This document shows, piece after piece, positions 22,000 to 35,319 of a stretch of DNA of 64,000 bases. Each line of letters begins with the position of its first letter. Positions within the stretch are counted from its first letter, which is position 1. The stretch comes from Lophium mytilinum (lineage: Eukaryota > Ascomycota > Dothideomycetes > Mytilinidiales > Mytilinidiaceae). Under the pieces are notes generated by a model. It made no database searches, had not been told where the DNA came from, and was given only the letters and a program-made list of their open reading frames with translations. The translations under genes were made by a program, and so were the position numbers. The DNA lies in NCBI GenBank assembly GCA_010093605.1, contig MU004184.1, forward strand, positions 391,897-455,896, written 5' to 3'.

Positions 22000-24791
22000 T
22001 AAGGGGCCTAGATTTCTCGTTTATTAGCGTTTACCACTAAATCTAATAATAGCTACTTATAAAGTTATACTTAATATATTAAGAATCTTTAAAAAATTAT
22101 ATATAGCTTATTTTTTATAGTATTAAGGCTAGAGTAGGCTTAAAATAGGTAGGCTACTATAGCCTTTCTATTTCTAACAGCCTTACTATCTAAACTTTAT
22201 ATAGCTAGCGCTTATAATAGGGCTCTATATACTTTCTATAGAGAGATAAAAGGTACGCCTTATATCTAAATATAGTTCTTAAGGTCTTTCTTTATAAGCT
22301 GGGTTTTATTATAGTCTTAATCTAGTAGTAATAGTAATAGAAAGGCTATAATTATTATAGATAATAAAACCTTTTAATTACGTGCCTGCGGCTATATAGA
22401 TATATAGTAGAAAGAACTATATACTATATAATAAGCTACCTAATAGCTACTTACCTATAGCCTATATAATTTAGGCGGAATTAACCTAGTTTATATAGCT
22501 TTAAGAATATTATTTAGAGGCCTATTATACGCCCGGTATTCTTCTATATCTTTTAATAGCTAATTTAAATAAGATTCTATACTAATTATATATAGAATCT
22601 TTTATAGATTATTAGTATAGTATTTCTAAATATTTAGAATATAATTTTAGAGAGTATATATATATTAATAATAGCTATATTAAGTATCTAGAAGAATAGT
22701 AGTATTTAGATATATATATATATAATCTAGGTATTATAATAGCTACGCAGCTAATTATAAATATTAATACTCTCTATCTAGTTATTATAGTTAATTAAAA
22801 GCTAAGAAAGATATAGAAATTTAATAGAATTATTACTCTATATTTTAGTAATAAGCTTCTTTAATTACGCTATATAACTATATAGGCGGCGGTAAAGAAC
22901 CTTATTATAGTCTAATAGCTAAGTACTATAAGTAGTAGTTAGAAATCTTATAAGATTTTTATCTTACTATATAATTAAGAGAATATTCTTTTCTAAGCCT
23001 AGAGCTCTTATAACTACTCTAGAGAATAGATTAAAAGAAAGCTATAACTTTACTTTATCTATAGCTTTATACATAGCTAGATAATATATAGAGTTAGACC
23101 TTATAGTACTATAGATAGTAATTCTAATAGACCTTAGAGCACTAAAGAGATTAATATTAGTAAAGTAGTTATTATAGTAGAGGATATAGTACTATAAAAG
23201 AGTAGATAGTAATATATAAAGCTTAAATATAGCCTTACTAGTAGTATTAAAAGTATAGTTAAGAGCTTAAATATATTAAAAAAGGCTAAATACTCTATTA
23301 AATCTAGAGGTAAACTAGAAGGCATAGTAGTAGCTATATTAGTAGAAAGAAAAGATCTTATAGCCCTTAGAAATAGATTTTCTAGGTATCTTAATAGTAT
23401 AAGAGCTTTAGCTAGTAAAGCGCACTATTATCTTATTAATTAAGACTATAGATCTAGGTATAATATAGTATTAAAAGTTATTTTAGAGTATTATTATAAA
23501 GAATTAAAGCTTTTTAAATAGATATATATATCTTAGCTATTTCTTAGCTATACTAGCAGCGCTAGATATAGATTAATTCTATAAGTTTAATTAATTAGAA
23601 TATAAGCTTAAATTAAGCTTAGCTAGTTAAAATAATAGAAAGCTCGCCTAAGCACTACTACCTAGTAAGGTAATATTATTAGCCTTATACCTTAAAAACT
23701 TACTAGATAAATATAGAAATATCTTTTAATCTACTTCTACCTATAATAGCTTATATACCTAGTAATTATATATAATAGTTATTTCTTACTTAAATTCTAT
23801 ATATTCTCTATTTATAGCAGCCGGAAGACCCTAATATAGATAATAATTCTAACCTAAATTATTAACTTAGTAATACTAACCTTTTTCTAGAGCCTCTTCT
23901 TCTTTTCTATCTATTAGCCGGCTAAATTAATAGAACTATTATATAGCTATATTACTATATATATATTTATAGCCTTTATATAATACTTAAAAAGCTCTAG
24001 AAAGAAAAGTAGCTTAAAAATCTACTATAGTAAGTTCTATCTAGAACTAGAACCTCTAGAAAGATACTTATTAACTTTTTTATCTCTTTTTCTAGATATA
24101 TAAGTATTATAAGTATTCTTATTCTCTTACTATTCTTCTAGGGCCTTAGGTAGCCTAAATTACTTTAAATAGTATAGTAAATAGGCCTTAGAGTATATAA
24201 CTTTCTTAGTCTTAATAGTAGCTATAAGAAGGCTTATAGATATAGCGCTAGTAATAATTTTTAATAGAGTTTTATTAACTTAAGGTATAGAATTCTAGCT
24301 TATAGATATAGTAGGTAGATTCTTAATAAGTATAGACTTACGCGGCTTAGTAGTATTCTTCTTCTCTTTATTAGGCCTATATAGAAAGGTAAACTTATTA
24401 GTTTAATATATCTTAGCTATAAGCTTCTTCTTTTCTTTCTTCTCTTTCTTATTAGCTACTAAGGGCCTTAGCGGCTAGCCTCTAGTATAGAAATCCAGCG
24501 CGGAAATATAATTCTTAGAAATAATAGGTAGCTACTAGGTAATAGAAATAGGTATATATTATATAGCTAGAGTAGCTATATAGCTCTATAAGAAGCTACT
24601 AGATATAGTAGAGAAAGGGCCCTTTTTTAGTATATTTTTTAGTACTTTTAGTGCCTTTTTTAGGGCCTTTTTAGTTACTTTTTAAGCTTATAGTATAATA
24701 AGAGAGAGAATTATAGCTAATAAGTATAATAGATAAAGAACTAGTATATAAAACTAGCTATATAGAGTTTTCTAATAATATATAGCTATTT
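22000..24791. mobile_element. RIP-degraded AT-rich DNA, identity lost
   Basis: Base composition changes sharply near 21990-22010. CpA and TpG are nearly absent and TpA is in great excess, as in the first block. No protein frame can be followed. RIP acts on duplicated DNA, so this should be old repeat sequence, into which the Gypsy element at 24797 inserted. No terminal repeats were recognised. Confidence 0.6.
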
Positions 24792-24796
24792 ATAAG

Positions 24797-24998
24797 TATA
24801 ATAGATCTAGCTCTATATATATTATATGCCCTTAGCTATATTATATAAGCCTATGCGCTAGCATAGTTTTATACCTCTAGCCTATATTTAGCCTACGCTA
24901 TATAGAACCTCTATCTCTATATAACTTTATCTTTATAAATATACTCTATTTCTTATTTAATACTATACTCTATGCCTTGCCTCTTATAGTCTATAATA
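24797..24998 (+). repeat. 5' LTR of the Gypsy element
   Basis: 202 bp, about 92% identical to 32458-32659. It starts tataatagatctag and ends atagtctataata. The original TG..CA ends are probably masked by RIP. It is preceded by target duplication ataag at 24792-24796. Confidence 0.9.
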
Positions 24999-27900
24999 CT
25001 ATAAAGTTACTCTACCTAGCTACTATCTACCGGGTCCTTAAATTATAATCTACTGCTAGCGAACTATAATACCCTATAATTACCCCGCGCGGCTATTAAT
25101 ACTATAGCTAATAACTCTAACTTTAACTCTCTTAGTATAACTAGTATATAGAAGCTTTAAGACCTCCTTTTATAGCGCACTATTCTTATACCCTTAGACT
25201 TCTAGGCCTTAACTTAGAACTTCTAGAATACTAACACTACTAAGAAATTCTAGATAATTACTAGAAATTTATAGCGCGCGCGTAGCTATAATAATAATAC
25301 CTAAGATAATATTACTAAAGGCGACGCTATTCTTAAAGATAATAAGCTTTAGAAATACCCTAATTAACCTAACCCTAGTAGCTATATCTACTACCCTAAG
25401 ATGCCCGGCGCCTTTAAGACTTTTATTCTTAAAGTAAATAAGCTTATTAATTATTCTACTATTAATAAGTAAAATACTAATAAAGCTTCTATTATATATA
25501 AAGTTCTAGACGCTAAAGCCTTTATAGACTTTATTACTAAAAATAAGGTAATAGCCTTTAAATTAACCCGTTTATATAAAGCTAAAATCTATTAACTATA
25601 TAACTATTTTAAGCGTAATAAGGCCTCTATAGAGGCTTAGGCTAAGCTTAATAAGTAAGCTTATAATATAATTAAGTAATAAGATAACCGCCTCCGGGCT
25701 ATAAAAGATAATATTAAGTAGCTAGAAAAAACTATTACTAATATAAAATTTAAATACTAGTCTAACCTTTCCAACCTCTATAATAACTGTAATAATACTA
25801 TCTAAGATAAAAATAACACTATCTACGCTAGAAATGCTAAAGATAAAATTATATATAAATACGTTACTAATATAGTAGCGTTTACCGCCTAGATAGATAC
25901 TATTAATATAATAGTAGTAAAGTATATTACTAAGCTTAAGGCCTATAGAAAAGCTTTAGCTAAGTATATTACTAAGCTTAAAGCCTATATTAAGAATATT
26001 AAGAAAGCTCTTACTACTACTAAAGTCTATATTAACGGCCTAGAGAATACTACTATCTATAGCCCTACCGCCCGCACTAATAGCTCTCCCCCTAAGATTA
26101 CTATATAGCTTACCGCTACTATAAGCTATTAATATAAGCTTATAGCCTATATTATAGCTAAAGGTAATACTAAGCTAGACTATTACCCGCCTATTCTACC
26201 TAGCTATAACTACTTACGCAGCCGCTAGCAACGTAAACCCTTACTACCCCACCGCCCTAATAAGCCCCTCTATAGTTAATAGAACTATATATACTCTACT
26301 AGGGGCGGTAGTAGACCCCCCTTTAATTCTAGTAATAGTAATAATAATAAGAACTTTCGTAACTATAATCTAATTTATATTTCTTAACTATATATACTAC
26401 CTTATATAAAACTAGATAGTACTCTATTACCTCTATATAATATTAACTATAGAAGCTGCGCTAATTAGAATAAAAATAAGACTATACTATACCCCCCTAA
26501 GTATAATAGTAATAAAGCTAAGTATATTACCTAGTATTACTAGGTTCTTAGTAAGTTTATCTATAGTAGTTACCTATACTAATATAATAAAGGCTTCTGC
26601 CTCTACTTTCTTAGTATATATCTTACTAGTATACCTCTTAGTAACTATATAGCGCGGATAATAGGCTATTAGCCTTTTTATACTCTTAATAAAGCTATTA
26701 AGCGCCTTAATATTAAGAATCTACTATATAACTCTAAAGCTACTACTTTCTAGTAACTTAACTAACTAATATAGAGTAATAATAACCTTAATATATTCTA
26801 TATAAAGTACTAAGTACTTATAGTATAACTACTAAATTAAGAATACTATTAGAATATTACCGCGCTTAAGATAAAAATCCACCTAGGTATTACTAAGCCT
26901 GCGGGCGTTCTAGAAAAATATTATAAGAAGGGATATAAAGTTATTAATATATACCGCAACTAGCTTCTTAATTAGGCTATAGTAGACTATACCTAGCTAC
27001 GCTAATAATATAGTAACTAGCCTAAATAGTATAGCTAATAGCCTAATAACCTCTAGACTAGTAATAATAGCTACTATAGAGGCTACCGCGGTAATAAGCC
27101 CTAGAACCCTTCTAACTAGACCCTAATAGGTTAGTTCTAGGCCACTTAAAACTAGATTACTTAGAACTAAGGCTACTAAAATAACTATAGCTAAGAATAA
27201 ACCTAGACTATAATAAATGCGCCTAGCTAGAATTACTAGATATCTATACTATAGATATATAAAGTTATAAACTTCCCTATTAATATTTCTACTAACTAGT
27301 AGCGCCTAGCCCTAGGCTATCTTATAGATAACTAAAAGCATTAACTTATAAGTAAGAATTACTACTTCTACTACTAACTTATTAGTTATATATCTACTAA
27401 CTAGTAGTACTCTATAGAGCGCTCTATACTTACCCTATATAGTATTAGTATATATTCTAATAGTATTATAACTCTAGCCCTATTTATATATACTCTATTT
27501 ATATACGCGCCCCTATTTATATATACTCTATCTATATATATAGCTTCTATAATATTTACTCTAGCTTCTACTAAAGTAGATATTAATACTTCTATTTTAT
27601 CTAGAGGCGCGGGAGAACTATTTATAGAATACAGCTAATCTTAATACTAGAGCTACTTAGGAAATACTTAGTTCTAGATTATAGTCGCGATCTAGGGCGT
27701 ATTATTACTTAAGCAGTCTAATACTATAAAAATAAAGAATCTACATAGTTAAGAAGGTTAGTTATTTTAGCTACCTCTCTTAGTAATAATATTTAAGCGG
27801 GTTAAACTAATAAAAAGACTTTTTATAGCTTTCTAGTACTAGTAAAGATCTAGCGTTTCTATAAAGAATAACTACTAGATATAATTAAAGAATACCTTTA

Positions 27901-30900
27901 TAGCGATACTAGAGTAACTAATAAATTTATAGATACTACTTATGCGTACTAAATAAACTTTTCTATCCGCCCCTTACCTAAATTATAAATACTTAAATTA
28001 GCTAATAGCTCTACTATTACTAAAAAGATTACCTATAAAGCTTTTATTTCTATTACTATTTAGAACTACTAGAGCCGTAAATAGGCCTATATTACTAACC
28101 TTAGTAACTATAATATTATCTTAGGCCTCTATTAGTTCTAGTGCTATAACCTAGCTATTAATTAGGTTACTAGCAAGATTAACTTTATAAAAGAGAAATA
28201 TAATAGAATTTCCTATCTATATTACTATTACTATATAGATAATACTAATACCGCTATTATATATATAAAGGGCTTAGCTCTACCTAATTTTATATATAAT
28301 TATAATATAATACTAAAACCCTTTAATTTTATAGACTCTATATAATAAATAGGTATTATAGTCTACCTTACTATATGCCGCATGGCCGCTATTAAAGAAG
28401 ACTAGCTTAATAACTTACCTTAATATATTATAGCCGACCTTACTAATACCTGCAAGGATTTTTTAATCTATTTAAATTATCTTTAGATTATAGCTATATA
28501 GATAAGTAATATACCCGTCTACCTCTATAAACTAGCTATGCGCGATATTAAAAAGTTTATAGAAGATAAGTAATACTATACTAAGAAGAAAATATTTACT
28601 TAACTTCCTTCTAGTCTTTATAAATACATCTATATCTTTAACTAAGTTAATATAGATAGTTTACTACTATACTAACTAGAAATAGATTATAAGATTAACT
28701 AGGTTAACAGCGTTAACCTTACTAAGTTACCTAAAGCCCGCCTATACCCTATATTAGCTAATAAACTTTACATTATTAAGAAATAGCTAGATAATAATCT
28801 AGCTAAGGGCTATATTAGATAATTATAATTATAAGTCTCTTTACCTATTCTTCTTATCTATAAGCTAGGGGGCGGTATCTAGTTCTATATTAACTATAGA
28901 GCTATTAACGCCCTTACTATTAAAATACGCTACCTAATTCCGCTTATCTAGAAAACCCTCTATTAACTAGGTAAAGCTAAATAGTTTACTAAGCTAGATA
29001 TTATTGCCGCCTTTAATAAAGTCTATATAGTCCTAGGCTATAAATATAAAATAGCTTTTATAATATATTATAGTAAATATAAATTACTTATTATACCTTT
29101 TAGCATTATAGGGGGCCCTAGAACTTTCTAGTTCTTTATTAACTGCACGCTATATAATTTCCTTAATAAATTCTATATAGTATATCTAGATAATATTCTT
29201 ATTTATATAGAAGGTTTAAAGAAAGACTATAAGGCCTATATAGCTACTATTCTTAAATATTTAGAGGCTATAGGCCTATATATTAACTTATTTAAATACG
29301 CGTTTAACTAAAAAGAAGTTACCTACTTAGGCCTAATAATTTCTACTAACAGGATCTATATAGACCTAGAGAAAGTTATAGCTATTTTTAAATAGAATAC
29401 TCTAATCTATATTAAGAATATTTAAGCCTTTATTAGGCTATCTAATTTCTACTAGCGCTTTATCTATAGCTTTTTATATACTATTAAACCTCTTACTAAT
29501 ATAATAAAGCTCTAAGAAGAATAGAAGAAACCCTATTTCTTATAGATAGAGGCCTATAAAAAAGGCTTCCGCGCGCTTAAAAAAGTATTTATAGAGGTAC
29601 CCGTCCTTATATACTTCTAGTATAGTAAAAAGGTTTTTCTTAAAACTAACGCTTCTAATTATATAATAGCCGGCGTTATATTCTAAATTAGGCCTAATAG
29701 CCTTCTATACCTAGTTACCTTCTTTTCTTCTAAGATATTACTAGCTAAGTATAACTATAAGATCTATAATAAAGAACTTCTTACTATAGTTAAGGCCTTT
29801 AAAAAATAGAGACCCGAGCTTATAAGTGCTAATTCTAAAGACCTAACTAATATCCTTATAGATTACTATAATCTTAAGTAGTTTATAACTACTAAGAAGC
29901 TTAATTAATAATAGGCCTATTAGGCTAAATTTCTTACTAGGTTTAACTTTAAGATTATATACCGCCCTAGCGTACTAGAAGGTAAACCTAATAGCCTTAC
30001 GCGCCGTTTATAAGACCTATCTTATAGGCCTAATAATCTATAAAATTAATTTTAATATTAAACTATACTTAAATTCTATAATCTTAGACTAGAAGTTATA
30101 CTAAATAGTAAATTACTCTTACTTAATAACGCTAAGCTAAGTAAGCCCGGCGCCTATAGGCTATTTAACGCACTTTACCCGTATACTAAGCTACTTAAGC
30201 CTCTTCTAATAACCTTACTATAATTCTCTCTTAAAATATATTCTCTCTTTCTTTTATCTCTATAACTTACCCCTGCTATACTACGCAGCTATAACTAAAA
30301 CCGTGCTAGTAATAACAGTAATAGTAATAGAAGCGCTAATAAGAACTTTATAGCGCTACCCGGTAATACTAATAAGATTTTTATAGCTCTATTAGCTAAT
30401 AAGAACTTTATAGCTGCTAATAAAGTTATTATAGTATAGCTAGATTAAGGTAATAGTAATATTAATAATAATATTAACTATAATAATAATAACTTATAGT
30501 ACTTTATTAATAAGGCCTATATATGCCCCTCTTATTCTAAACCTCTATATAATTCTATACTATATAAACTAACTAACTTTATTTAAAGTAGCGCTTACTC
30601 TATTCTAAAAGCCCTCTGTAACTTTATTAGTAATCTTAATATTAATAGCTTTAAAGTATAGAATAACTAACTATACTATTATAATTATCTATATATACTA
30701 GCCTATAACTAGCTCTATACTAAGCTACTTAGCCTCTCTTATAATACTTCTATTACTAGCTATTCTAGTAAATATAGCTTCTATAAGCTACTTTAGTACT
30801 ACTACTTCTAGCCTAACTTCTATAAAGATATTAAGCGTTATATAGGTGCCTACTATAGCTATTACTAAGTAAAGGCTTTCTAAGATAAATAGTAAGAACT

Positions 30901-32457
30901 ACTCTATAGCCTTAATATACTAGATAAGTAATAGACTAAAATTACTATAGATTTTATTATAGACCTCCCTTCTTATATATAAAATAGGTAAATATATATA
31001 CTTATTCTTATTAGGGTTAACTAATTATCTAAGAAATACTACTATATTTCTATAATAGGCAACACTATTAAAGATATTACTAACGCCTTTATTTATAAAG
31101 TCTTCTAACTATACAGCTTATCTAAAGTTATTATTAGTAACCGCGGCGCGTAATTTATATCTACTATTTAGCGCCGCCTATATAAATAACTTAGCGTTAA
31201 GCCTAAATTCTCTACCGCTTTCTATTCTAAAACTAATAGCTAGACTAAGAACGCTAACGCTGTTATAAAAGCCTATCTATAATAGTTTATTTTATACTAC
31301 TAAAATAACTAGGTTAATTATCTTTCCCTTAGTAAATTTACTATTAATAACTATAAATTAGCCTTAATAGGCTTTACCCCCTTTTTTACTACTTATAGTT
31401 TCTACCCGCAATTAGGTATTAAACCCTATATACTAGTAATAGAGCGTGCTATAGTATATAATAAGTAGCTACTAGCTAACTAATATACTAATTAGATAAA
31501 AGAGATTCTTATAGAATGCCGCTAAGCTATTATCTAGGCTATAGCTGCCTAAGCTTACTTTATAAATTAATATTATTAACTACTACCTTATCTTAAGATA
31601 GATAACTTAGTCTAGTTTAACGCGCGTAATATTAAAACCTAATACCCTAATTATTTACTTAACTATAAGAATCTTAGCCTATTCTATATTACTAAAGTTA
31701 TTAATTAGAATTATACCTTTTAGCTTAATTTTATAGAAATATTACTTAAAGAATATTATATCTATAATATCTTTTATTCTTACCTACTCTACCTTTTTAA
31801 GCCCCGGCCTATACTAGAATAGAACCTAGCTCCGCCTCTACTAGTATAAGTTATTAACCCGCATAAAATAACTAATAATAAGCAAGATTATATTAATATA
31901 TAGCTAATTAACTTTATTATAGATAGCCGTTAGCTATAACGCGGCCGCTATAGTTATAAGCTATAATACTATACCTAGTATAAGGGCTATACTAAGCTAT
32001 AGATATAGTAGAACTAGACTAACTTTAGTAAATATAGTTTTAATAAGCTTATTAGTAAGTTCTATTACTAATACTCTAATACTAATAGCCCTTATCTAAA
32101 CTTTAGGCCTAACCCTAACTAGTAGTAAGTCCTTAATAAGCGCGTACTTATAATCTATAATGCGCGCGCTTATTAACTCTAATTATATACCTTGCGCAGT
32201 AATATTATAATATTATTTATAACTTAACTAAGACCTAGATTCTCTACTATATCTAGCTAGCTAAGCTATCTTAATAGGAACGCCTACCTTTATAATACTA
32301 TAAGTACGCCCCTTTCTTATATAATTTCTATTTAATTACTTATAACTATATTTTCTTAGTATTTTATTTTTTCTAGTCTATAGCCTTACTATATAGCCTT
32401 TTCTTTTTATATAGCCTTTTCTTTCTATAGCCTTTTTTTTCTATTTAGGGGGGGTAG

Positions 32458-32659
32458 TATAATAAATCTAGCTCTATATATATTATATGCCCTTAGCTAC
32501 ATTATATAAGCCTATGCGCTAGCGCAGTTTTATACCTCTAGCCTATATTTAGTCTACGCCGTGTAGAATCTCTATCTTTATGCAACTTTATCTTTATAAA
32601 TACACCCTATTTCTTATTTAATACTATACTCCGTGCCTTACCTCTTATAGTCTATAATA
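32458..32659 (+). repeat. 3' LTR of the Gypsy element
   Basis: 202 bp, paired with 24797-24998 and preceded by the tract ggggggg near 32448-32454. It is followed by target duplication ataag at 32660-32664. It retains more C and G than the 5' copy, so RIP hit the two LTRs unequally. Confidence 0.9.
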
Positions 32660-32664
32660 ATAAG

Positions 32665-32840
32665 CCCTAAGGCTATATACTATAATTCTAGATATTTTAT
32701 ATAATATATAGCTTAATATATAGCTTAATAGCTTACTTAATAGCTTTAAAAATAGAATATATTAATAATTTATTATTATAGTATATATAATTATATATTA
32801 GGCATTAGCACTTTAAAGGTCTTAGTTTAGTAGGGGGGCC
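32665..32840. mobile_element. Right tail of the RIP block
   Basis: AT-rich, CpA-poor sequence continuing the block into which the Gypsy element inserted. Composition returns to normal between about 32825 and 32880, after a ggggggccc run. Confidence 0.55.
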
Positions 32841-33002
32841 CTTACAAGCGCTAACTCCGGCTATGCGCTAATGCAAGACTAGACTGGGTGCTTTAAAATC
32901 GCACGACTTTTTTAACTCCCAAAGGGATAGCTAACTAACGACGGGAAATGACACGGGAGCACGGCGGTGAGCCGGGATACTCTTGGTGGAGGTCCAATAG
33001 GG

Positions 33003-33130
33003 TTATCATCATCATCTTCGGCATCGTTGTCTTTTAGGTGTGAGGTTCGCTGGGCTCGTGGCCATCGTTGTCGTTATTGTTTTGTTAATGGTCGATGGGT
33101 GCATCCTTGTCGTCCCCGGCATTTTGCGGG
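33003..33130 (-). repeat. Copy of the acidic-repeat module
   Basis: Aligns with 15340-15500. Both contain gaggttcgctgggctcg and later gtgcatcc..tcgt.ccc. Read on the minus strand, one frame gives ATSPANL next to a Thr/Asn-rich run, matching the same out-of-frame reading of the 15.3-kb gene. The fragment lies just outside the right edge of the large RIP block. No full frame. Confidence 0.5.
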
Positions 33131-35140
33131 GGACGGCAGATAGACCACCCTTGCAGTGCGCAGCGCCATAAAGAAGCTGAGTCGTACCCGGAGCATGCCC
33201 AGCTCTCACCAGTTATATATCCCATGGTGTTTCGAATGTGCCGCGAGTGACATACCCACCGCAAACATCACGGTGCTGCTTCGACCACAGAGTTTCAGAG
33301 TACTATGGTGGTACCACACTGTAAATCTCCACATTCACAGCTAGATCTAAATGTTCTCAGCTTCGTGGTTACCATAATAACCTACGCAAGAAAACGCTTC
33401 GTAGTCGCTCCGTCCAGCTGCTAGGTACTGTCGGCGCCTGTAATGACTCCATCGCTATATGGGATGATGTATCTACTCCTCTTTTACTATCGCTCCTTCA
33501 CGATGGACGACTAGAAATGCTGCTATGTTCGATTGCAGACGTGAGACGTATCAGGGTTGATAAAATTATCGAGCTCAAGTTTTGGAGATCCGGTGGATCT
33601 TCCGTCTCCAACCACGCAGTGCCAGCAACGAAGCCCGCATGCTGCTGACACCTGAAATGGTCCCGGAATCGCGGGAGAAACTTTGGCAAGGTAGGACCCT
33701 ATACCCTGTCCTAAATCATTTCGTTCCCCTTGACCTTCTCTTGTCTACTGCCACTTCACAAGATTTTCCTAACTCGAAGAAAGGACTTCGGAACTCCCTA
33801 CGACGGTAGTCCTCGGGTCTGGAATTATGTTTATGTGTTGGAGTAGGAGTGCCACTACGACGCGGCCAGTTGGAGTGACGGTGAAGATAACGCAACTGGT
33901 ACGACCAGATCATCGCTTATGATAGATGGGAATTTGGTATTTTTGGTATTGCGTGGAAGAGGAAGGAAGGGCGAACTATGCTGGATCTGTTGGGAAATTA
34001 GCTAAAATGTGTTTGGCAACCTGTAAGCTCACCCAGAGATTTCTCCAAATGGTTCCACAACCGACCTCAAGTTCGCACAGGCTAAATAGCATGTTCATGT
34101 CCTCGATAGCCCTCTCGCCGTCTTGCTCGCGGCAATCGATCCACACCCGCTCATATGAAGTAGGTAGGGAAGCCGGCGTTTTGAGCTGGGCGTTCCCTGT
34201 GTCATGAGTGAGAGCCCACGTAGCTGCGTACTGAGGAGGTTTCGAACCCCCAACGAGCGGCTCTGAAACTGCTGAAGGAGATTTGGTCGAAATAATCTCT
34301 AGATGTAACGCGCTGGGGCGGTTGCTAGATTCGTTGAGCCAAGAGCTCTCTCTGGGCGATGGTCAGTAAACCCCGATGAGTGCTCATGGTACGAGGAGAC
34401 GTCTGTCGGCCCCGGAAAGGGATTGTGAGGAATATTGTGATGCTAAGAGGGTCCGAAAAGAGTGATGGTATGGGGATTAGGCGACAGGGAAACATAAACC
34501 ATCGCAGTGAACCATAACAGAGCCACCGTTCCGTCAATTCATGCGCGCGGACTGTCTTGAGATCCTGTGGTCTTGCTGTGAGATCTCATAACGATATTCT
34601 GCATTATGATGCAGCTACGGGTGTTCAATCCCGTTCCCCATTTCCCAAATGTCGTAGCCGGCATCGTTGTAATCAGAGAGCTCAGCTTTCCGCTTACTCG
34701 CCGATTGAATGACGTGGACCTAGTACTGCGAAAGAAATGAGACGGAGATGATGGGCAAGAGGTCGCAGGGGTTGTGGCGGGTGGCGCGAACGATGCCCCA
34801 TCGGCGGCGCAGCTGCACTCGTACTTGGTGGTCTCGGAGGTCCGAATTCGGTCTTGCTGATTGCTACAGGCATATTAGTAGAGACGCAAAGATGGCGCTG
34901 AGTCGCCCGAGGCTGAACTAGGAGGTGGTAAAGCTGGATGGAGATTGTTAAGTGTTAAAACTGGTGATGATGTCGCGAAGCAGCACAGCACTGCCGGAAG
35001 TCGATTTTGTTTGGACGTATTTAGGGAGACTTAGAGACCGAGACCTTTACAGTAGCAGTGCATCTATTGCTGCACGTTAGTTCATTATCTATGGCGAGCT
35101 TTGCGTTGTGCAAAAAGAATGGTAGTCCAAAAAGGTGACA
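33131..35140. other. No gene supported
   Basis: Short frames only; none exceeds about 95 codons and no domain is recognisable. A box-B-like sequence near 34234-34250 was examined and rejected as a tRNA. Confidence 0.3.
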
Positions 35141-35146
35141 CGACTG

Positions 35147-35157
35147 GGGCTCGAACC
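35147..35157 (-). promoter_or_regulatory. Extragenic box B of the U6 gene
   Basis: On the minus strand the sequence is GGTTCGAGCCC, a near-perfect RNA polymerase III box B (consensus GGTTCGANTCC). It lies 23 bp downstream of the U6 T-run. In budding yeast the U6 gene likewise relies on a box B beyond its terminator to bind TFIIIC. No tRNA structure surrounds it, so the U6 role is the better reading. Confidence 0.75.
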
Positions 35158-35180
35158 TCAGCTAAGCAAAACAAAAAGCT

Positions 35181-35188
35181 AAAAAAAA
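35181..35188 (-). terminator. Pol III T-run terminator of U6
   Basis: Eight consecutive T on the minus strand immediately after the U6 3' end. Confidence 0.85.
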
Positions 35189-35291
35189 TATTGAAGCTAA
35201 CTCTTTGATAAAGCGTGTCATCCTTAGTGCAGGGGCCATGCTAATCTTCTCTGTGTTGTTTCAAATTGACCAAATGCCCGAAGGCGGAGGG
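35189..35291 (-). ncRNA. U6 spliceosomal snRNA
   Basis: The minus strand matches U6 throughout: 5' stem-loop GCCTTCGGGC, then ATTTGGTCAATTTGAAACAA, the invariant ACAGAGAAGATTAGC box that pairs with the 5' splice site, ATGGCCCCTGC (U4-pairing and stem I region), AAGGATGACACGC (internal stem-loop), and a U-rich 3' end. All catalytic-core segments look intact. Together with the TATA box upstream, the T-run and the extragenic box B this looks like a working gene. The exact 5' nucleotide is not determined; I place it at about 35291. Confidence 0.95.
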
Positions 35292-35307
35292 TCTTATTTT
35301 ATAGTGA

Positions 35308-35315
35308 GTATATAC
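35308..35315 (-). promoter_or_regulatory. TATA box of the U6 gene
   Basis: gtatatac on the minus strand about 20-25 bp upstream of the U6 5' end, the spacing used by U6 promoters for TBP/TFIIIB. A second A/T run (tataaaata, 35294-35302) is closer than expected. Confidence 0.6.
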
Positions 35316-35319
35316 CCTT

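Larger units (their letters stand above)
24797..32659 (+). mobile_element. Ty3/Gypsy LTR retrotransposon, RIP-ruined
   Basis: A full-length but thoroughly broken LTR element of 7863 bp. It has 202-bp LTRs at both ends, a 5-bp target duplication (ataag), and a G-rich polypurine tract directly before the 3' LTR. A reverse transcriptase core is recognisable at about 28850-29300 by the spacing of the family's conserved blocks, and an integrase core at about 30900-31400. RT before integrase is the Ty3/Gypsy order. Gag and protease are not resolved. Breaks are too many to count. The LTRs differ at about 17 sites, all transitions, so RIP rather than age dominates and an age in years cannot be derived. 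Confidence 0.85.

Noticed and set aside
23134-23325. 63-codon Leu/Ile-rich frame in the RIP block
   Set aside because: Chance frame in AT-rich, RIP-mutated DNA.
34225-34260. Possible minus-strand tRNA (GGGGGTTCGAAACC)
   Set aside because: The T-arm-like sequence pairs, but no matching 5' acceptor strand, D-arm or anticodon arm lies about 70 bases upstream.
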